Source: Flavobacterium micromati
GTDB lineage: Bacteria; Bacteroidota; Bacteroidia; Flavobacteriales; Flavobacteriaceae
Assembly: GCF_900129585.1 (NCBI RefSeq)
Contig: NZ_FQWF01000008.1
Location: 124,001-188,000 of the forward strand
Direction of reading: 5' to 3'
Length of the DNA: 64,000 nucleotides
Positions 30,523 to 39,882 of the stretch are shown piece after piece. Made by a program: the position numbers and the translations under genes. The first letter of the stretch is position 1; each line of letters starts with the position of its first letter. The notes under the pieces were generated by a model. That model was not told the DNA's origin. It did no database searches and worked only from the letters and a program-made list of their open reading frames with translations.

Positions 30523-33500
30523 TTAATGCTTCGGTGTAAAACCATCTTCGCTTAATTCTCTGTGTTCATAATCAGCGATCATTTCAGATTCATAATCTGT
30601 TTTTTCGCCTTTAGAGAATTTAGCAATTATTTTTTCCATGATTTCATAAATTACCGGAACAATGATAAGCGTTAAGAATAATGAGGAGATCAATCCACCA
30701 ATAATTACCCAAGCTAATCCATTTTTCCATTCCGCTCCTGCTCCAGATGCTAATGCAATAGGCACCATTCCGAAAACCATCGCAATTGTAGTCATCAAAA
30801 TAGGACGTAATCGAGCGTGATTCGCTTGGATTAATGCCGTTCTAATTGTTTCACCAGCTTTTCGTCGTTGATTTGTATAATCCACAAGCATAATTGCGTT
30901 TTTACAAACCAGACCAATCAGCATGATGATACCAAGAATGGTAAATATATTTAACGTATTATTGGTCAAAGCCAAAGCCAACAGCGCTCCAATAAACGAA
31001 AGCGGAATAGCAAACAGTACCACAAATGGATGCACAAAACTGTCGTACAATGAAACCATCACTAAATACACTAAAATAATAGCAGCTAATAAAGCAATTC
31101 CAAGTGTTCCGAAACCTTCCGACTGATTTTCTTGATCTCCACCCCAAATGTAATTTACACCTGTTGGTTTGTTCAACTTATCAATTTTTTCTTGCCAGAT
31201 CCCAACAATTGTTCCTGAAGCAACACCTACGTTTTGACCTTTCACCGTCACCGATGCCGATTTGTCTCTTCGTTCTAAATTACTCGGACCAGAACCCTCG
31301 GTTACAGTAGCAAATTGATTTAGTTTTATTTGTTGACCACTGTCGTTGATAAAAATTAAATTACTTACATCAGTAATACTTTTTCTATCAAATGCGTTGT
31401 ACTTTATGTTGATGTCGTATTCATATTCTCCGGCTCTATAACGACCATCGGTGTTTCCGCTAAACGCAGTTTGCATAGTGATACCTACAGTTTGTAAACT
31501 TAAGCCAAGTGCAGCCATTTTATCCCTGTCTACTTTTACATTCACTTCTGGATTCCCATCTTCAACTGATAATTCAATTTCAGTTGCTCCAGCAATCGTG
31601 CGAAGTTCTTTTTCTGCTGCTTTCGCGAAACTCATTGCGCTTTCCACATCAGGACCTGTCACAATTAAATTTAGTGTAGCATCTTCAGCAGTTCCTAAAA
31701 TACCTACTGGAACCGTTTTTACTTTGGCACCTACTAATATTTTTTCTAGTTTACGTTTTGTTTTTGCGGCATACACATTTGCAGGTTCACTGCGTTTATC
31801 CAAATCCACCATTTTCACGTTGATCTCTGACTTGTAAGCCGTAGCTTGTGATGCTCCTAATCCTTCACTAGTTTGACCTACCGTAGCAATTTGGCTAAAA
31901 ACATATTCTTCTTTACTTAAGAATGCTTCTGCTTTTTGAGTCATGAAATTCGTTTGTTCCAATGAAGCGTCTTTTGGCATTTCAATTTGAACTAAAAACT
32001 CACCACTGTCTGATGCAGCAAAGAATTCTCCACCTATAAAACCGCCACCCAATAATCCAATTGTTGATGTAAAAAACAATATTAAAACCACTAAAATTGT
32101 TTTGATATAATGGTCTAAACACCAGTTTAATAAATTAGAAATCCAGTTAGTGAAACGAGTTAAGTAACTTTCGAATCCAAGAATAATTCTTCCAAAAAGA
32201 TTTTTACCTTCTATGTGTTCTAATTTTCCATATCGAGAAGATAACCAAGGAATAATAGTGAACGAAGCCAATAATGATAACAATGTTGATATAATTACGG
32301 TAACGCAGAACTGCGTGATAATATTAGACACTAATCCCGTGCTCAAAGCAATAGGTAAAAACACTACTACAATAACTAAGGTAATAGAAACCACAGTTCC
32401 TCCAATTTCGGCAGTTCCATCATACGCGGCACGAACACGGTTTTTCCCCATTTCCATGTGCCTATAAATATTCTCTAAAACTACAATCGCATCATCTACC
32501 AGAATACCCACAACTAGAGATAAACCTAACAAACTCATTAAATTCAGCGTATAGCCCATTAAATAAATTCCGATGAAAGTTGCGATTAACGACGCGGGAA
32601 TCGTAACCATTACAATCAACGAGTTTCGAATGCTATGCAAGAAAAACAACATTACTAAAGCAACTAATAGTACTGCAATAAGTAAATCATGAACCACCGC
32701 ATCGGCTGCCATTAAGGTAAAAACAGTACTGTCTTTTGCGACTTGTAGTTTTAAACCATTCGCTTTATAATCAGCTTCTAGTTTACTGATTGTTTTAATC
32801 ATTTCCTCACTTACCGCAACCGCATTAGCATCAGATTGTTTTATTATTTGTAAAATGATCGCGCTTTTCTGGTTGACACGTGCTACTTTTTCGGTAATTT
32901 TCTGGGTGTCTTGAACGTCAGCAATATCATTAAGACGTACTTGAATTCCACCTTTAGAAGAAACAATTAGGTTTCTTAATTCGTCAACATTCTTGTATTT
33001 TCCAGCTAAACGAATTAAGATCTTTTGTTCCCTTGTTTGGATATTTCCGGTGGGAAAATCCAAGTTAGAAGATAAAATATTTTGTTGTACTTGTGGAATT
33101 GAAAGTCCGTAGGCTTGCATTTTGGCAGCATCAAGATTTACTTGAATTTCTCTTTCTTGTCCACCAATGATATTTACTTGCGCTACACCTTGAACTCTGG
33201 AAAGTACGGGCGTTAATTTTTTATCTACTAAATCGTAAAAAGCAGCTTCATCCATTGTTCCATTGGCACCGATAGTCATAATTGGTAAATCACTCAAAGA
33301 GAATTTAGTCAATGAAGGCGTATCGGCATCATCTGGTAAATCATTGATGATAGCGTTTATTTTTCGTTGCGCGTCATTCATAGAAATATTAACATCAGCG
33401 GATGATGTCAATGTAATAGAAACCGTAGACAAGCTTTCATACGATTTAGAGTCTATTTTTTTAATATTTTCTAATGAAGCGATCGCGTCTTCTATTTTTT

Positions 33501-33693
33501 TGGTAACGGTATTTTCAACTTCACTTGGAGAAGCTCCCGGATAAATAGTGGCAACTGTAATTACGTTTGTCTCAAATTTTGGAATCAATTCGTAACCAAG
33601 ATTGCTGTAACTGAACAGTCCACCAAGTGTCAAAATTGTAAACAATACAATAATTAACGACGGACGTTTTATGGATATTTCTGCTAATTTCAT
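30523..33693 (-). CDS. RND-family efflux pump permease (AcrB-like)
   Basis: A 1056-residue inner-membrane proton/drug antiporter, the usual length for the HAE1-type RND group. It has the N-terminal IKRPSLIIVLFTILT helix, two large periplasmic loops, and twelve predicted membrane helices. The proton-relay aspartates lie in VGILVDDAIVVLENIY (Asp400-Asp401), and the paired C-terminal signature is LIGLVCKNAIMLVDYTNQRR. It is the last gene of a four-gene minus-strand operon with adaptor and outer-membrane channel, forming a complete tripartite pump. Substrates cannot be predicted from sequence. Confidence 0.95.
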   Translation of the reverse strand: MKLAEISIKRPSLIIVLFTILTLGGLFSYSNLGYELIPKFETNVITVATIYPGASPSEVENTVTKKIEDAIASLENIKKIDSKSYESLSTVSITLTSSADVNISMNDAQRKINAIINDLPDDADTPSLTKFSLSDLPIMTIGANGTMDEAAFYDLVDKKLTPVLSRVQGVAQVNIIGGQEREIQVNLDAAKMQAYGLSIPQVQQNILSSNLDFPTGNIQTREQKILIRLAGKYKNVDELRNLIVSSKGGIQVRLNDIADVQDTQKITEKVARVNQKSAIILQIIKQSDANAVAVSEEMIKTISKLEADYKANGLKLQVAKDSTVFTLMAADAVVHDLLIAVLLVALVMLFFLHSIRNSLIVMVTIPASLIATFIGIYLMGYTLNLMSLLGLSLVVGILVDDAIVVLENIYRHMEMGKNRVRAAYDGTAEIGGTVVSITLVIVVVFLPIALSTGLVSNIITQFCVTVIISTLLSLLASFTIIPWLSSRYGKLEHIEGKNLFGRIILGFESYLTRFTNWISNLLNWCLDHYIKTILVVLILFFTSTIGLLGGGFIGGEFFAASDSGEFLVQIEMPKDASLEQTNFMTQKAEAFLSKEEYVFSQIATVGQTSEGLGASQATAYKSEINVKMVDLDKRSEPANVYAAKTKRKLEKILVGAKVKTVPVGILGTAEDATLNLIVTGPDVESAMSFAKAAEKELRTIAGATEIELSVEDGNPEVNVKVDRDKMAALGLSLQTVGITMQTAFSGNTDGRYRAGEYEYDINIKYNAFDRKSITDVSNLIFINDSGQQIKLNQFATVTEGSGPSNLERRDKSASVTVKGQNVGVASGTIVGIWQEKIDKLNKPTGVNYIWGGDQENQSEGFGTLGIALLAAIILVYLVMVSLYDSFVHPFVVLFAIPLSFIGALLALALTNNTLNIFTILGIIMLIGLVCKNAIMLVDYTNQRRKAGETIRTALIQANHARLRPILMTTIAMVFGMVPIALASGAGAEWKNGLAWVIIGGLISSLFLTLIIVPVIYEIMEKIIAKFSKGEKTDYESEMIADYEHRELSEDGFTPKH

Positions 33694-33731
33694 GTTTTTT
33701 TCGTTTGTTTTAATTTAGCTATAGCTAATGG

Positions 33732-34799
33732 CTATTTGATAACTTCCACTTTAGTTCCGTCTTGAAGGTTGATTTGACCTGTAACAATTACGTTTTCGCC
33801 ATCGTTTAGTCCGTCAAGAATTTCAACTTTATCACCAATGATTCTTCCAGCAGTTACCTTTTTAAGTTTTGCAGTTCCATTTTCAAGTACAAAAATTTGG
33901 TTGCTGCTTACACTTCCTACAAACGCATTTCTAGGAACAACTTTCAACGATCGTTTTTGTTGGTTTGATGCAAATTCTGCTGTACCATACATTCCCGCTT
34001 TTAAAGCAGCAGACGCGTTATTTGAAATCTCAATTTCAACTGGAAAGTTTAAACGCTCATCAGCTTTAGCAGCAATAAATGTTATTTTTCCAGAGAAAGT
34101 TTCATCGGGATAAACACTCGCGGTAACATTTATTTTGCTTCCTACTTTCAAACTAGCTACTTGACTTTCGCTAACGTTTACCTTTAATTTTAATTTAGAA
34201 ACATTGACAATATCAAACAATTGAGTTGCGGGAGTTGCTGAAATTATCGATCCTACTTCTACGTATTTAGCATTAATATAACCGCTTATTGGCGCTTTGA
34301 TTCTAGTATCGCCCACGTTGATATTCGCTTGCGTTAATTGTGATTTAGCATTAACCATCGCTAGTTTTGCCTGATCCAATTGTTGTTTAGTAACACCACC
34401 AGTTTTAAAGGCATTTTCAAATCGGCTATAGTCATTTACAGCATTTTGATAAACTGCATTTGCATTTTGAGCACTAACGTTTACAATATCACTTCTAACA
34501 ACAGCAAGGGTTTGTCCAACTGAAACATAATCACCTTCTTTCACTAGAATTTTAGTTATTTTTCCTGATTTTTCAGCTGAAAATTTTAATTCTTGCACCG
34601 GCTCAAAATTTCCGTTTGACACGAAATCTAGAGTAATCTCCTCTGTTTTCACAGTATCAATTCTCACAGAAACAGTAGCATTTTTCTCAGCGACAACAGC
34701 TATTTTTGCTTCGTTTTCTTTTTTATTATTTGTTAAAACAAATGCTATAGCTCCTAGTGCAGCTAAAATGACTATTACTGTTATTATAATTTTTTTCAT
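33732..34799 (-). CDS. RND efflux periplasmic adaptor (MFP subunit)
   Basis: A 355-residue membrane-fusion protein that links the RND pump to the TolC-type channel. It begins with a single N-terminal hydrophobic anchor (IIITVIVILAALGAIAFVL). It then shows the split lipoyl-like halves (ILVKEGDYVSVGQTLAVV and DTRIKAPISGYINAKYVEVG) separated by a short helical hairpin, and beta-barrel strands (ASVYPDETFSGKITFI). It is 4 bp from the TolC gene and 38 bp from the permease gene, so the three are expressed together. Confidence 0.94.
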   Translation of the reverse strand: MKKIIITVIVILAALGAIAFVLTNNKKENEAKIAVVAEKNATVSVRIDTVKTEEITLDFVSNGNFEPVQELKFSAEKSGKITKILVKEGDYVSVGQTLAVVRSDIVNVSAQNANAVYQNAVNDYSRFENAFKTGGVTKQQLDQAKLAMVNAKSQLTQANINVGDTRIKAPISGYINAKYVEVGSIISATPATQLFDIVNVSKLKLKVNVSESQVASLKVGSKINVTASVYPDETFSGKITFIAAKADERLNFPVEIEISNNASAALKAGMYGTAEFASNQQKRSLKVVPRNAFVGSVSSNQIFVLENGTAKLKKVTAGRIIGDKVEILDGLNDGENVIVTGQINLQDGTKVEVIK

Positions 34800-34803
34800 G
34801 TTC

Positions 34804-36144
34804 TTAGTTATTTAATAATGATTTTAATTCTCCTTTTGATTTGATTAATTGAATTTCTGCAAGTTTGTAATCTAATATGGCCGTCGTATAATTATTTTGT
34901 GCTTCCGTTAATGAATTTTCTGCATCAAGTAAATCCGTTAATGGTGCTAATCCTTGAATATAATTATTTCTAGTATTGTCTAAAACTTCTGTTGCTAGTT
35001 GCGCATTTTCTCTTTGACTTTGAATCGTTATCAAACTGTTGTCAATTTGCGTTTTGGCATTGGCGAAAGCCAAATCAAGCGATAATTTTGTGTCATCAAG
35101 ATCTACTTTAACTGTTTGCAATTTTATATCTGCCTGACGTACTTTTGATCGGGTGCTAAATCCTGTAAAAATAGGTACTCGCAGGTTTAATCCGATAGAG
35201 GAAAAGTCAGACCAGTAAACGCCGTCAACGGGTTTTCCTCCAAGAGGAAATTGCGGACCTTGGCCAATAAAATTGTACCCAGCAGTTAACGATAATGTGG
35301 GATAATAAGAGGCTTCAATTGACTTTTTTTGAAATATCAATAATTCTTCTTGTTTTTTAAGTAGTAAATACTCGCTTCTATTGGCGGTATTTGGTGTCTC
35401 AACTAATGATTGCACACTTACATCAAAAGCTTTTTGTGGGATTTCGATTTGGGTTTCAATAGGCATTCCCATAAAAAATTTCAATGCGTTCTCTTGAATC
35501 TGTACTGCATTAATCACTTGCTGACGCATCGTGTTAATATTAGAAATTTTAACTAATATTCGATCTAAATCAATTTTCTTAGCTAATCCATTATCGAATT
35601 GTCCTTTAATAATATTTTTTACTTTAGTGGTGTTTTTGTAGGTGCTATCAAGTACTGTGAGTTTTTGGCGTTGCACGTACACTTGGTAATAATTATTAGC
35701 AACTCGTTCAATAACTTGTTCCTCAGTTAATTGCTCATTTATTTGATAGAACTCTCTAGTTGATTTTGCCGCTTTCAAACCAGTAAATACTGCTTGATCA
35801 AAGAGTGCCTGAGTCATTGAAAGTCCTGCTGTTGAAATCCATGGCTGACCAAAAGCAGCTTGAATTATAGTACCAGGTTGACCAAAACCAGCTCCATCAA
35901 TTACCGTTGTTTGAAGTATGGGATTGTATGTTAAGTTACCATTTGCAGAAAGTTGAGGTAACGCTCCTGAGCGTGTTTCTTGAATTTGATATTCGTTATT
36001 TTTTACAGATAACCTTGCTTTTTTTGCATCAGCTTTATTTTCTAAAGCGTAGCTGATCGCCTCTTTAAGGGTAAGCGTTTTGACTACTTGCGCTTGAGCG
36101 CCTAGCGTAAAAGTTAAAAGAAGTATAAAAATTGAATTTTTCAT
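34804..36144 (-). CDS. TolC-family outer-membrane efflux channel
   Basis: A 446-residue outer-membrane channel with signal peptide (cleavage near LGAQAQ). The family repeat pattern is clear: the N-terminal LTLKEAISYALENKADAKKARL, a coiled-coil hairpin, then the second half with LRVPIFTGFSTRSKVRQADI and LTDLLDAENSLTEAQNNYTTAILDYKLAEIQLIKS. It is the second gene of the efflux operon, placed 2 bp after the TetR gene. Confidence 0.95.
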   Translation of the reverse strand: MKNSIFILLLTFTLGAQAQVVKTLTLKEAISYALENKADAKKARLSVKNNEYQIQETRSGALPQLSANGNLTYNPILQTTVIDGAGFGQPGTIIQAAFGQPWISTAGLSMTQALFDQAVFTGLKAAKSTREFYQINEQLTEEQVIERVANNYYQVYVQRQKLTVLDSTYKNTTKVKNIIKGQFDNGLAKKIDLDRILVKISNINTMRQQVINAVQIQENALKFFMGMPIETQIEIPQKAFDVSVQSLVETPNTANRSEYLLLKKQEELLIFQKKSIEASYYPTLSLTAGYNFIGQGPQFPLGGKPVDGVYWSDFSSIGLNLRVPIFTGFSTRSKVRQADIKLQTVKVDLDDTKLSLDLAFANAKTQIDNSLITIQSQRENAQLATEVLDNTRNNYIQGLAPLTDLLDAENSLTEAQNNYTTAILDYKLAEIQLIKSKGELKSLLNN

Positions 36145-36146
36145 TA

Positions 36147-36743
36147 TTATATATTTGGATTTAGTAAATTTTTCTCTAGCTCAGCAATCCCTTTTGCTGT
36201 TGCCATGGCTCTTGTGTGGTATTCTAACGCTTGCATTTCTAGTGCAAAAGCCTCTCTCTCGGATCTCGTGTTTTCGTTGATGGTAAAAATTAATGCGTAA
36301 TAAAAACTTACGTAAGCATCAATATTAATCTCCTCGCGATAAAGTCCTTGTGCAATTCCTTTTTGGATATTTTCCTTAAAGCAAGATTGACACATTTCTA
36401 TTTGATTTTTTTCAACCTTATAATACACTTCGGGATAATGCTTTTTTAATTGATAAATGGGCGAAGTGTCAGTGGACTTAAACATATCATCAAACATGCG
36501 TCTGATTTTAAAATTTTCTTCGATTGCATTAAAATCTTTCGAGGTAATTTCGGCAATGATGTCATTGACTTCGGTGTGAATAACTTGCACGCTTTCTTCA
36601 ATCAATAATTCTTTATTGGCAAAATATTTATAGATTGTTTTCTTAGAAATGCACATCTCTCCAGCAATATCATCCATTGTGATGCTCTTGAAACCTAGTT
36701 TCAAAAACATTTCCTTTGCTTTAGATATTATTTTTTCTTTCAT
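36147..36743 (-). CDS. TetR-family regulator of the efflux operon
   Basis: A 198-residue repressor-type protein. The N-terminal helix-turn-helix is at about residues 5-48 (KAKEMFLKLGFKSITMDDIAGEMCISKKTIYKYFANKELL). The C-terminal two thirds form the ligand and dimer domain, with cysteines around residue 118 (EMCQSC) that could sense a ligand or metal. As first gene of the TetR-TolC-adaptor-RND operon it most likely represses its own transcript and is released by a pump substrate. Matching inverted repeats at its promoter and at the yceI promoter are proposed as its binding sites. Confidence 0.93.
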   Translation of the reverse strand: MKEKIISKAKEMFLKLGFKSITMDDIAGEMCISKKTIYKYFANKELLIEESVQVIHTEVNDIIAEITSKDFNAIEENFKIRRMFDDMFKSTDTSPIYQLKKHYPEVYYKVEKNQIEMCQSCFKENIQKGIAQGLYREEINIDAYVSFYYALIFTINENTRSEREAFALEMQALEYHTRAMATAKGIAELEKNLLNPNI

Positions 36744-37038
36744 CTAGTTTGTTGAATAAATTCTAATTTCTTAATTGAGTTAGAAAAGATTTTTAAGTAG
36801 CAAAAACTATTCGTTGTTTAATTAAACATTTAATCACACAAGGCCTATCAACTCATTCAAGAAAGATTATGATAAAACTTATATGTGCTATAATTTCGTA
36901 TGAAGTTAAAAAACGAGACATTATTTTGTTCTCATTACTTATCGTTAAAAATAAAGTGCAAATGTAAGCAGGAAACTTTAGGTACTAAAATAGTTTCCAC
37001 AAATTTTAGAATTAATTAACAATTATTTAAACTAAGAT
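36744..37038 (-). promoter_or_regulatory. Promoter and long leader region of the efflux operon
   Basis: No gene is present. Read on the minus strand, a -33 box TTTA (36986-36989), a 19-bp spacer and a -7 box TACATTTG (36959-36966) form a flavobacterial promoter. Transcription would start near 36952 and leave a leader of roughly 210 bases before the TetR start codon. The operator listed at 36971-36998 overlaps the -33 box and spacer. Confidence 0.65.
36971..36998. promoter_or_regulatory. Probable TetR operator, copy 1 (efflux operon)
   Basis: Arms GGAAACT (36971-36977) and AGTTTCC (36992-36998) form a perfect 7-bp inverted repeat with a 14-bp spacer. It covers the -33 box and most of the spacer of the TetR-operon promoter, a position where a bound repressor would block RNA polymerase. 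A second copy with identical arms and spacing lies at 37656-37683. Confidence 0.75.
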
Positions 37039-37560
37039 TTAAACTCCAAATTCCAAATTAGCAATTAATTTAATATCTTGTCCAAGTGCTAAGCCGCTTG
37101 TGTGATTATAGGAATTGTAAGTTAGTCCAAAATCTTTTCTATTAATTTTTCCTGTAACTTCAAATGCGGCTTTTCTATCACCATTGTAATCATTGATACC
37201 CATAAACTCAGCGTCAAGTTCTACAGATCGAGTAATGTTTTTGATAGTAAGATTGCCTTTTAAAAAATTAATATTCTTATTGATTTTTTCAAATGAAGTA
37301 GATTTAAATTGGATGATAGGATATTGGTTAACATCAAATAAATCATTCATTTTTAAATGGGAGTCTATTTGCTCGAGCTTGGCATCTTTATTATTTACGT
37401 CAAGCGAAAATTCTACAGAGGCATCTTTTATTTCATTGTCCTCAATATCAATATGTCCATCAAATTTGTTGATCGTACCTGCTAAATATGCGATTATAGA
37501 ATGTCTCATTTTTATCATTACATCAGATTGGCTAGAATCAATTGTCCATTTTGTTTTCAT
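37039..37560 (-). CDS. YceI-family protein, apparently without signal peptide
   Basis: A 173-residue lipocalin-like beta-barrel protein of the YceI family, known to bind isoprenoid chains. The pattern KWTIDSSQSDVMIKMRHSI at the start, FDGHIDIEDNEIKDASVEFSLDVNN and FLKGNLTIKNITRSVELDAEF are typical. The N-terminus begins directly with the first strand and lacks a hydrophobic signal, unlike the E. coli periplasmic YceI, so it may be cytoplasmic. It has its own promoter carrying the same operator as the efflux operon and is likely co-regulated with it. A polyprenyl synthetase gene is divergent on the other side, an interesting but unproven match to its ligand class. Confidence 0.9.
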   Translation of the reverse strand: MKTKWTIDSSQSDVMIKMRHSIIAYLAGTINKFDGHIDIEDNEIKDASVEFSLDVNNKDAKLEQIDSHLKMNDLFDVNQYPIIQFKSTSFEKINKNINFLKGNLTIKNITRSVELDAEFMGINDYNGDRKAAFEVTGKINRKDFGLTYNSYNHTSGLALGQDIKLIANLEFGV

Positions 37561-37643
37561 GATCGGTTAAGTGTAATTAGTAACTGTAATGTGAAGCTAT
37601 TTTTTAAAGTAATTGTCATTTTTAGGAATGTTAAAATTTTCAG

Positions 37644-37674
37644 CAAATGTAAAACGGAAACTTTGAATACCAAA
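37644..37674 (-). promoter_or_regulatory. yceI promoter (TTTG-N19-TACATTTG)
   Basis: On the minus strand a perfect -33 box TTTG (37671-37674), 19-bp spacer and -7 box TACATTTG (37644-37651) lie about 85 bp ahead of the yceI start codon. This fits the flavobacterial promoter consensus fully. The spacing and the -7 box are the same as at the TetR operon promoter. Confidence 0.75.
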
Positions 37675-37683
37675 GCAGTTTCC
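37656..37683. promoter_or_regulatory. Probable TetR operator, copy 2 (yceI)
   Basis: Arms GGAAACT (37656-37662) and AGTTTCC (37677-37683) with a 14-bp spacer repeat the architecture of copy 1. The spacer shares its first TT, a TAC triplet and an AAA. The site overlaps the -33 box and spacer of the yceI promoter in the same phase as in copy 1. Confidence 0.75.
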
Positions 37684-37813
37684 AATGTATTTGCTTTTTT
37701 TTAACATTTGTAAAAGTTTGAATTTTAAGATTATTGAGTTTCTTTGTGCTGAAGACCGTAAAAAAGAGTTTATTTTTACTGTTTTTCAAATTTGAACTTT
37801 AAACAAAACAGCA

Positions 37814-38788
37814 ATGCACAGCATTTATCAATATCAAGAATTTCTGTCAGACTATTTGCAATCTCAATATGAAACTAAAGAGCCACGAAATTTATACGAA
37901 CCTATTCATTACATTCTAGACCTTGGTGGTAAAAGAATTCGTCCGGTTTTAACTTTAATGACTGCTGAAATTTTCAATGCCGATTACAAAAAAGCATTGC
38001 CTGCAGCGCTGGCTATTGAGGTTTTTCATAATTTTTCGCTAGTTCATGATGATATCATGGATGATGCGCCATTGCGAAGAGGACAAGAAACGGTACATGA
38101 AAAATGGGATTTAAATACTGGTATTTTATCTGGTGATGCGATGCTGATTTTAGCGTACCAATATTTTGAACAATATGAGCCAATTGTATTTAGAGACTTG
38201 GCAAAATTATTTAGCAAAACAGCACTTGAAGTTTGTGAAGGTCAGCAATGGGATGTAGATTTTGAGCAACGTAATGATGTTACGATTGATGAATACTTAA
38301 AAATGATTCAATATAAAACCGCAGTTTTAGTAGCGGCTGCTATGAAAATGGGGGCAATTATTGCTGGAACCTCCACCGAAGATGCTAATTTAATTTATGA
38401 TTTTGGATTAAATTTAGGTTTAGCATTTCAGTTACAAGATGATTATTTAGATGCTTTTGGCAATCCAGAAACCTTTGGCAAGCAAGTTGGTGGCGACATA
38501 ATAGAAAATAAAAAAACGTACTTGTATCTCAAAGCTATGGCTTTTTCGAATCCAAATGACGCAGCGGAATTAAGTCGTTTATTTTCAATTCATCCCGAAG
38601 ACAGCTCAGAAAAAATTGAAGTTGTTAAAGCACTTTTTAATAGTTCAGGAGCTTCAAAAGCGACTCAGGATGCCATTCATGATTTTACTTTGAAAGCTTT
38701 TCAAACACTGGAAAAAATAAATATTAGCGCTGAAAAGAAGGACATTTTGAAAGATTTTGGTGAAAATTTGATGGGAAGAAAAGTTTAG
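37814..38788 (+). CDS. Polyprenyl (geranylgeranyl/octaprenyl-type) synthetase
   Basis: A 324-residue trans-prenyltransferase that extends allylic diphosphates with isopentenyl diphosphate for quinones or carriers. The first aspartate-rich motif is DDIMDDAPLRRG (about residues 77-88) and the second is QLQDDYLDAFG (about 213-223). GGKRIRPVL and GDAMLILAYQ are also present. Chain length cannot be set from motifs. The start is preceded by an AT-rich stretch without a clear -7 box. The stop codon is followed directly by the repeat array at 38789. Confidence 0.93.
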   Translation: MHSIYQYQEFLSDYLQSQYETKEPRNLYEPIHYILDLGGKRIRPVLTLMTAEIFNADYKKALPAALAIEVFHNFSLVHDDIMDDAPLRRGQETVHEKWDLNTGILSGDAMLILAYQYFEQYEPIVFRDLAKLFSKTALEVCEGQQWDVDFEQRNDVTIDEYLKMIQYKTAVLVAAAMKMGAIIAGTSTEDANLIYDFGLNLGLAFQLQDDYLDAFGNPETFGKQVGGDIIENKKTYLYLKAMAFSNPNDAAELSRLFSIHPEDSSEKIEVVKALFNSSGASKATQDAIHDFTLKAFQTLEKINISAEKKDILKDFGENLMGRKV

Positions 38789-39531
38789 ATTCCAAATCCC
38801 AAATCCCAAATCCCAAATCCCAAATTCCAAATTCCAAATTCCAAATCTGAAATCTAAAATTTCAAATCTGAAATCTAAAATCGTTAATCTACAATCTAAA
38901 ATCAAAACTATTTTGTAAATCTGAAATCGAAAATCGTTAATCCACAATCTAAAATCAAGACTATTTTGTAAATCTGAAATCTAAAATCGTTAAACTACAA
39001 TCTAAAATCAAAACTATATTGTAAGTCTAAAATCATTAATCTACAATCTAAAATCAAAACTATTTTGTAAGTCTAAAATCGTTAATCTACAATCTAAAAT
39101 CAAAACTATTTTGTAAATCTAAAATCGTTAATCTACAAACTAAAATCAAAACTATTTTGTAAATCTGAAATCTAAAATCGTTAAGCTACAATCTAAAATC
39201 AAAACTATTTTGTAAATCTGAAATCTAAAATCGTTAATCTACAATCTAAAATCAAAACTATTTTGTAAATCTAAAATCTAAAATCGTTTATCTACAATCT
39301 AAAATCAAAACTATTTTGTAAGTCTAAAATCGTTAATCTACAATCTAAAATCAAAACTATTTTGTAAATCTGAAATCTAAAATCGTTAATCTGAAATCTA
39401 AAATCATGACTATTTTGTAAATCTAAAATCGTTTATCTACAATCTACAATCAAAACTATTTTGTAAATCTAAAATCGTTAATCTACAATCTAAAATCAAA
39501 ACTATTTTGCAAATCCTAAATCTCAAATCCC
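38789..39531. repeat. G-poor tandem array, 46/53-bp units, seeded by 7-bp repeats
   Basis: The first 80 bases are tandem 7-mers of the type AAATCCC/AAATTCC. They pass into about 13 copies of a 46-bp unit centred on TCAAAACTATTTTGTAAATC and GTTAATCTACAATCTAAAA. Some units carry an extra 7-bp GAAATCT, making 53 bp. The plus strand is almost free of G except in GTTAATC and TTTTGTAA. There is no gene in the 743 bp. Units are contiguous without unique spacers, so it is not a CRISPR array. The array ends at the start codon of the next gene. Confidence 0.9.
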
Positions 39532-39882
39532 ATGTATTTAGCGCCTATAAATACCGACTCACTGCTTTCACAAGCTGAAAAAGAAAGTTTATATCTAAAG
39601 TTAGTGGAACAGCTAAACAAAGATTTTAATTTAGCAAATGAGTCAATAGATCTGTCATTGACTATTTCTGCTGACGAATTAAAAAGTGAGTTACACGAAA
39701 AAATCTACCGATTAATACAATATAAATTCGCAGAATATTTAAACCTTCTGTACATTATTGACGTATCTGAAAGTGAAATTAAAAAGCTCGATGGATCAGA
39801 TTTAGTTATTCTTGCAGAACAAGTCGCTTTTTTAATTCTGAAAAGAGAATGGCAAAAAGTTTGGTTTAGAAATAACTATTAA
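39532..39882 (+). CDS. Conserved-looking hypothetical protein, 116 residues
   Basis: A small soluble protein with no signal peptide, acidic and predicted mostly helical (TDSLLSQAEKESLYLKLVEQLNKDFNLA, then ELKSELHEKIYRLIQYKFAEYLNLLYIIDV). I do not recognise a named domain. Normal-looking codon use and a clean frame directly after the repeat array support a real gene. It ends one base before the convergent phosphatase gene. Confidence 0.7.
   Translation: MYLAPINTDSLLSQAEKESLYLKLVEQLNKDFNLANESIDLSLTISADELKSELHEKIYRLIQYKFAEYLNLLYIIDVSESEIKKLDGSDLVILAEQVAFLILKREWQKVWFRNNY

Noticed and set aside
38654..38947. 97-codon minus-strand frame over the prenyl synthetase end
   Set aside because: Its Phe/Ile/Trp/Asp repetition (FGIWDLGFGIW) is the AAATCCC microsatellite translated backwards, and it overlaps a certain gene.
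38789..39531. CRISPR array
   Set aside because: Units are contiguous with no unique spacers of constant length, and no cas genes are in the window.
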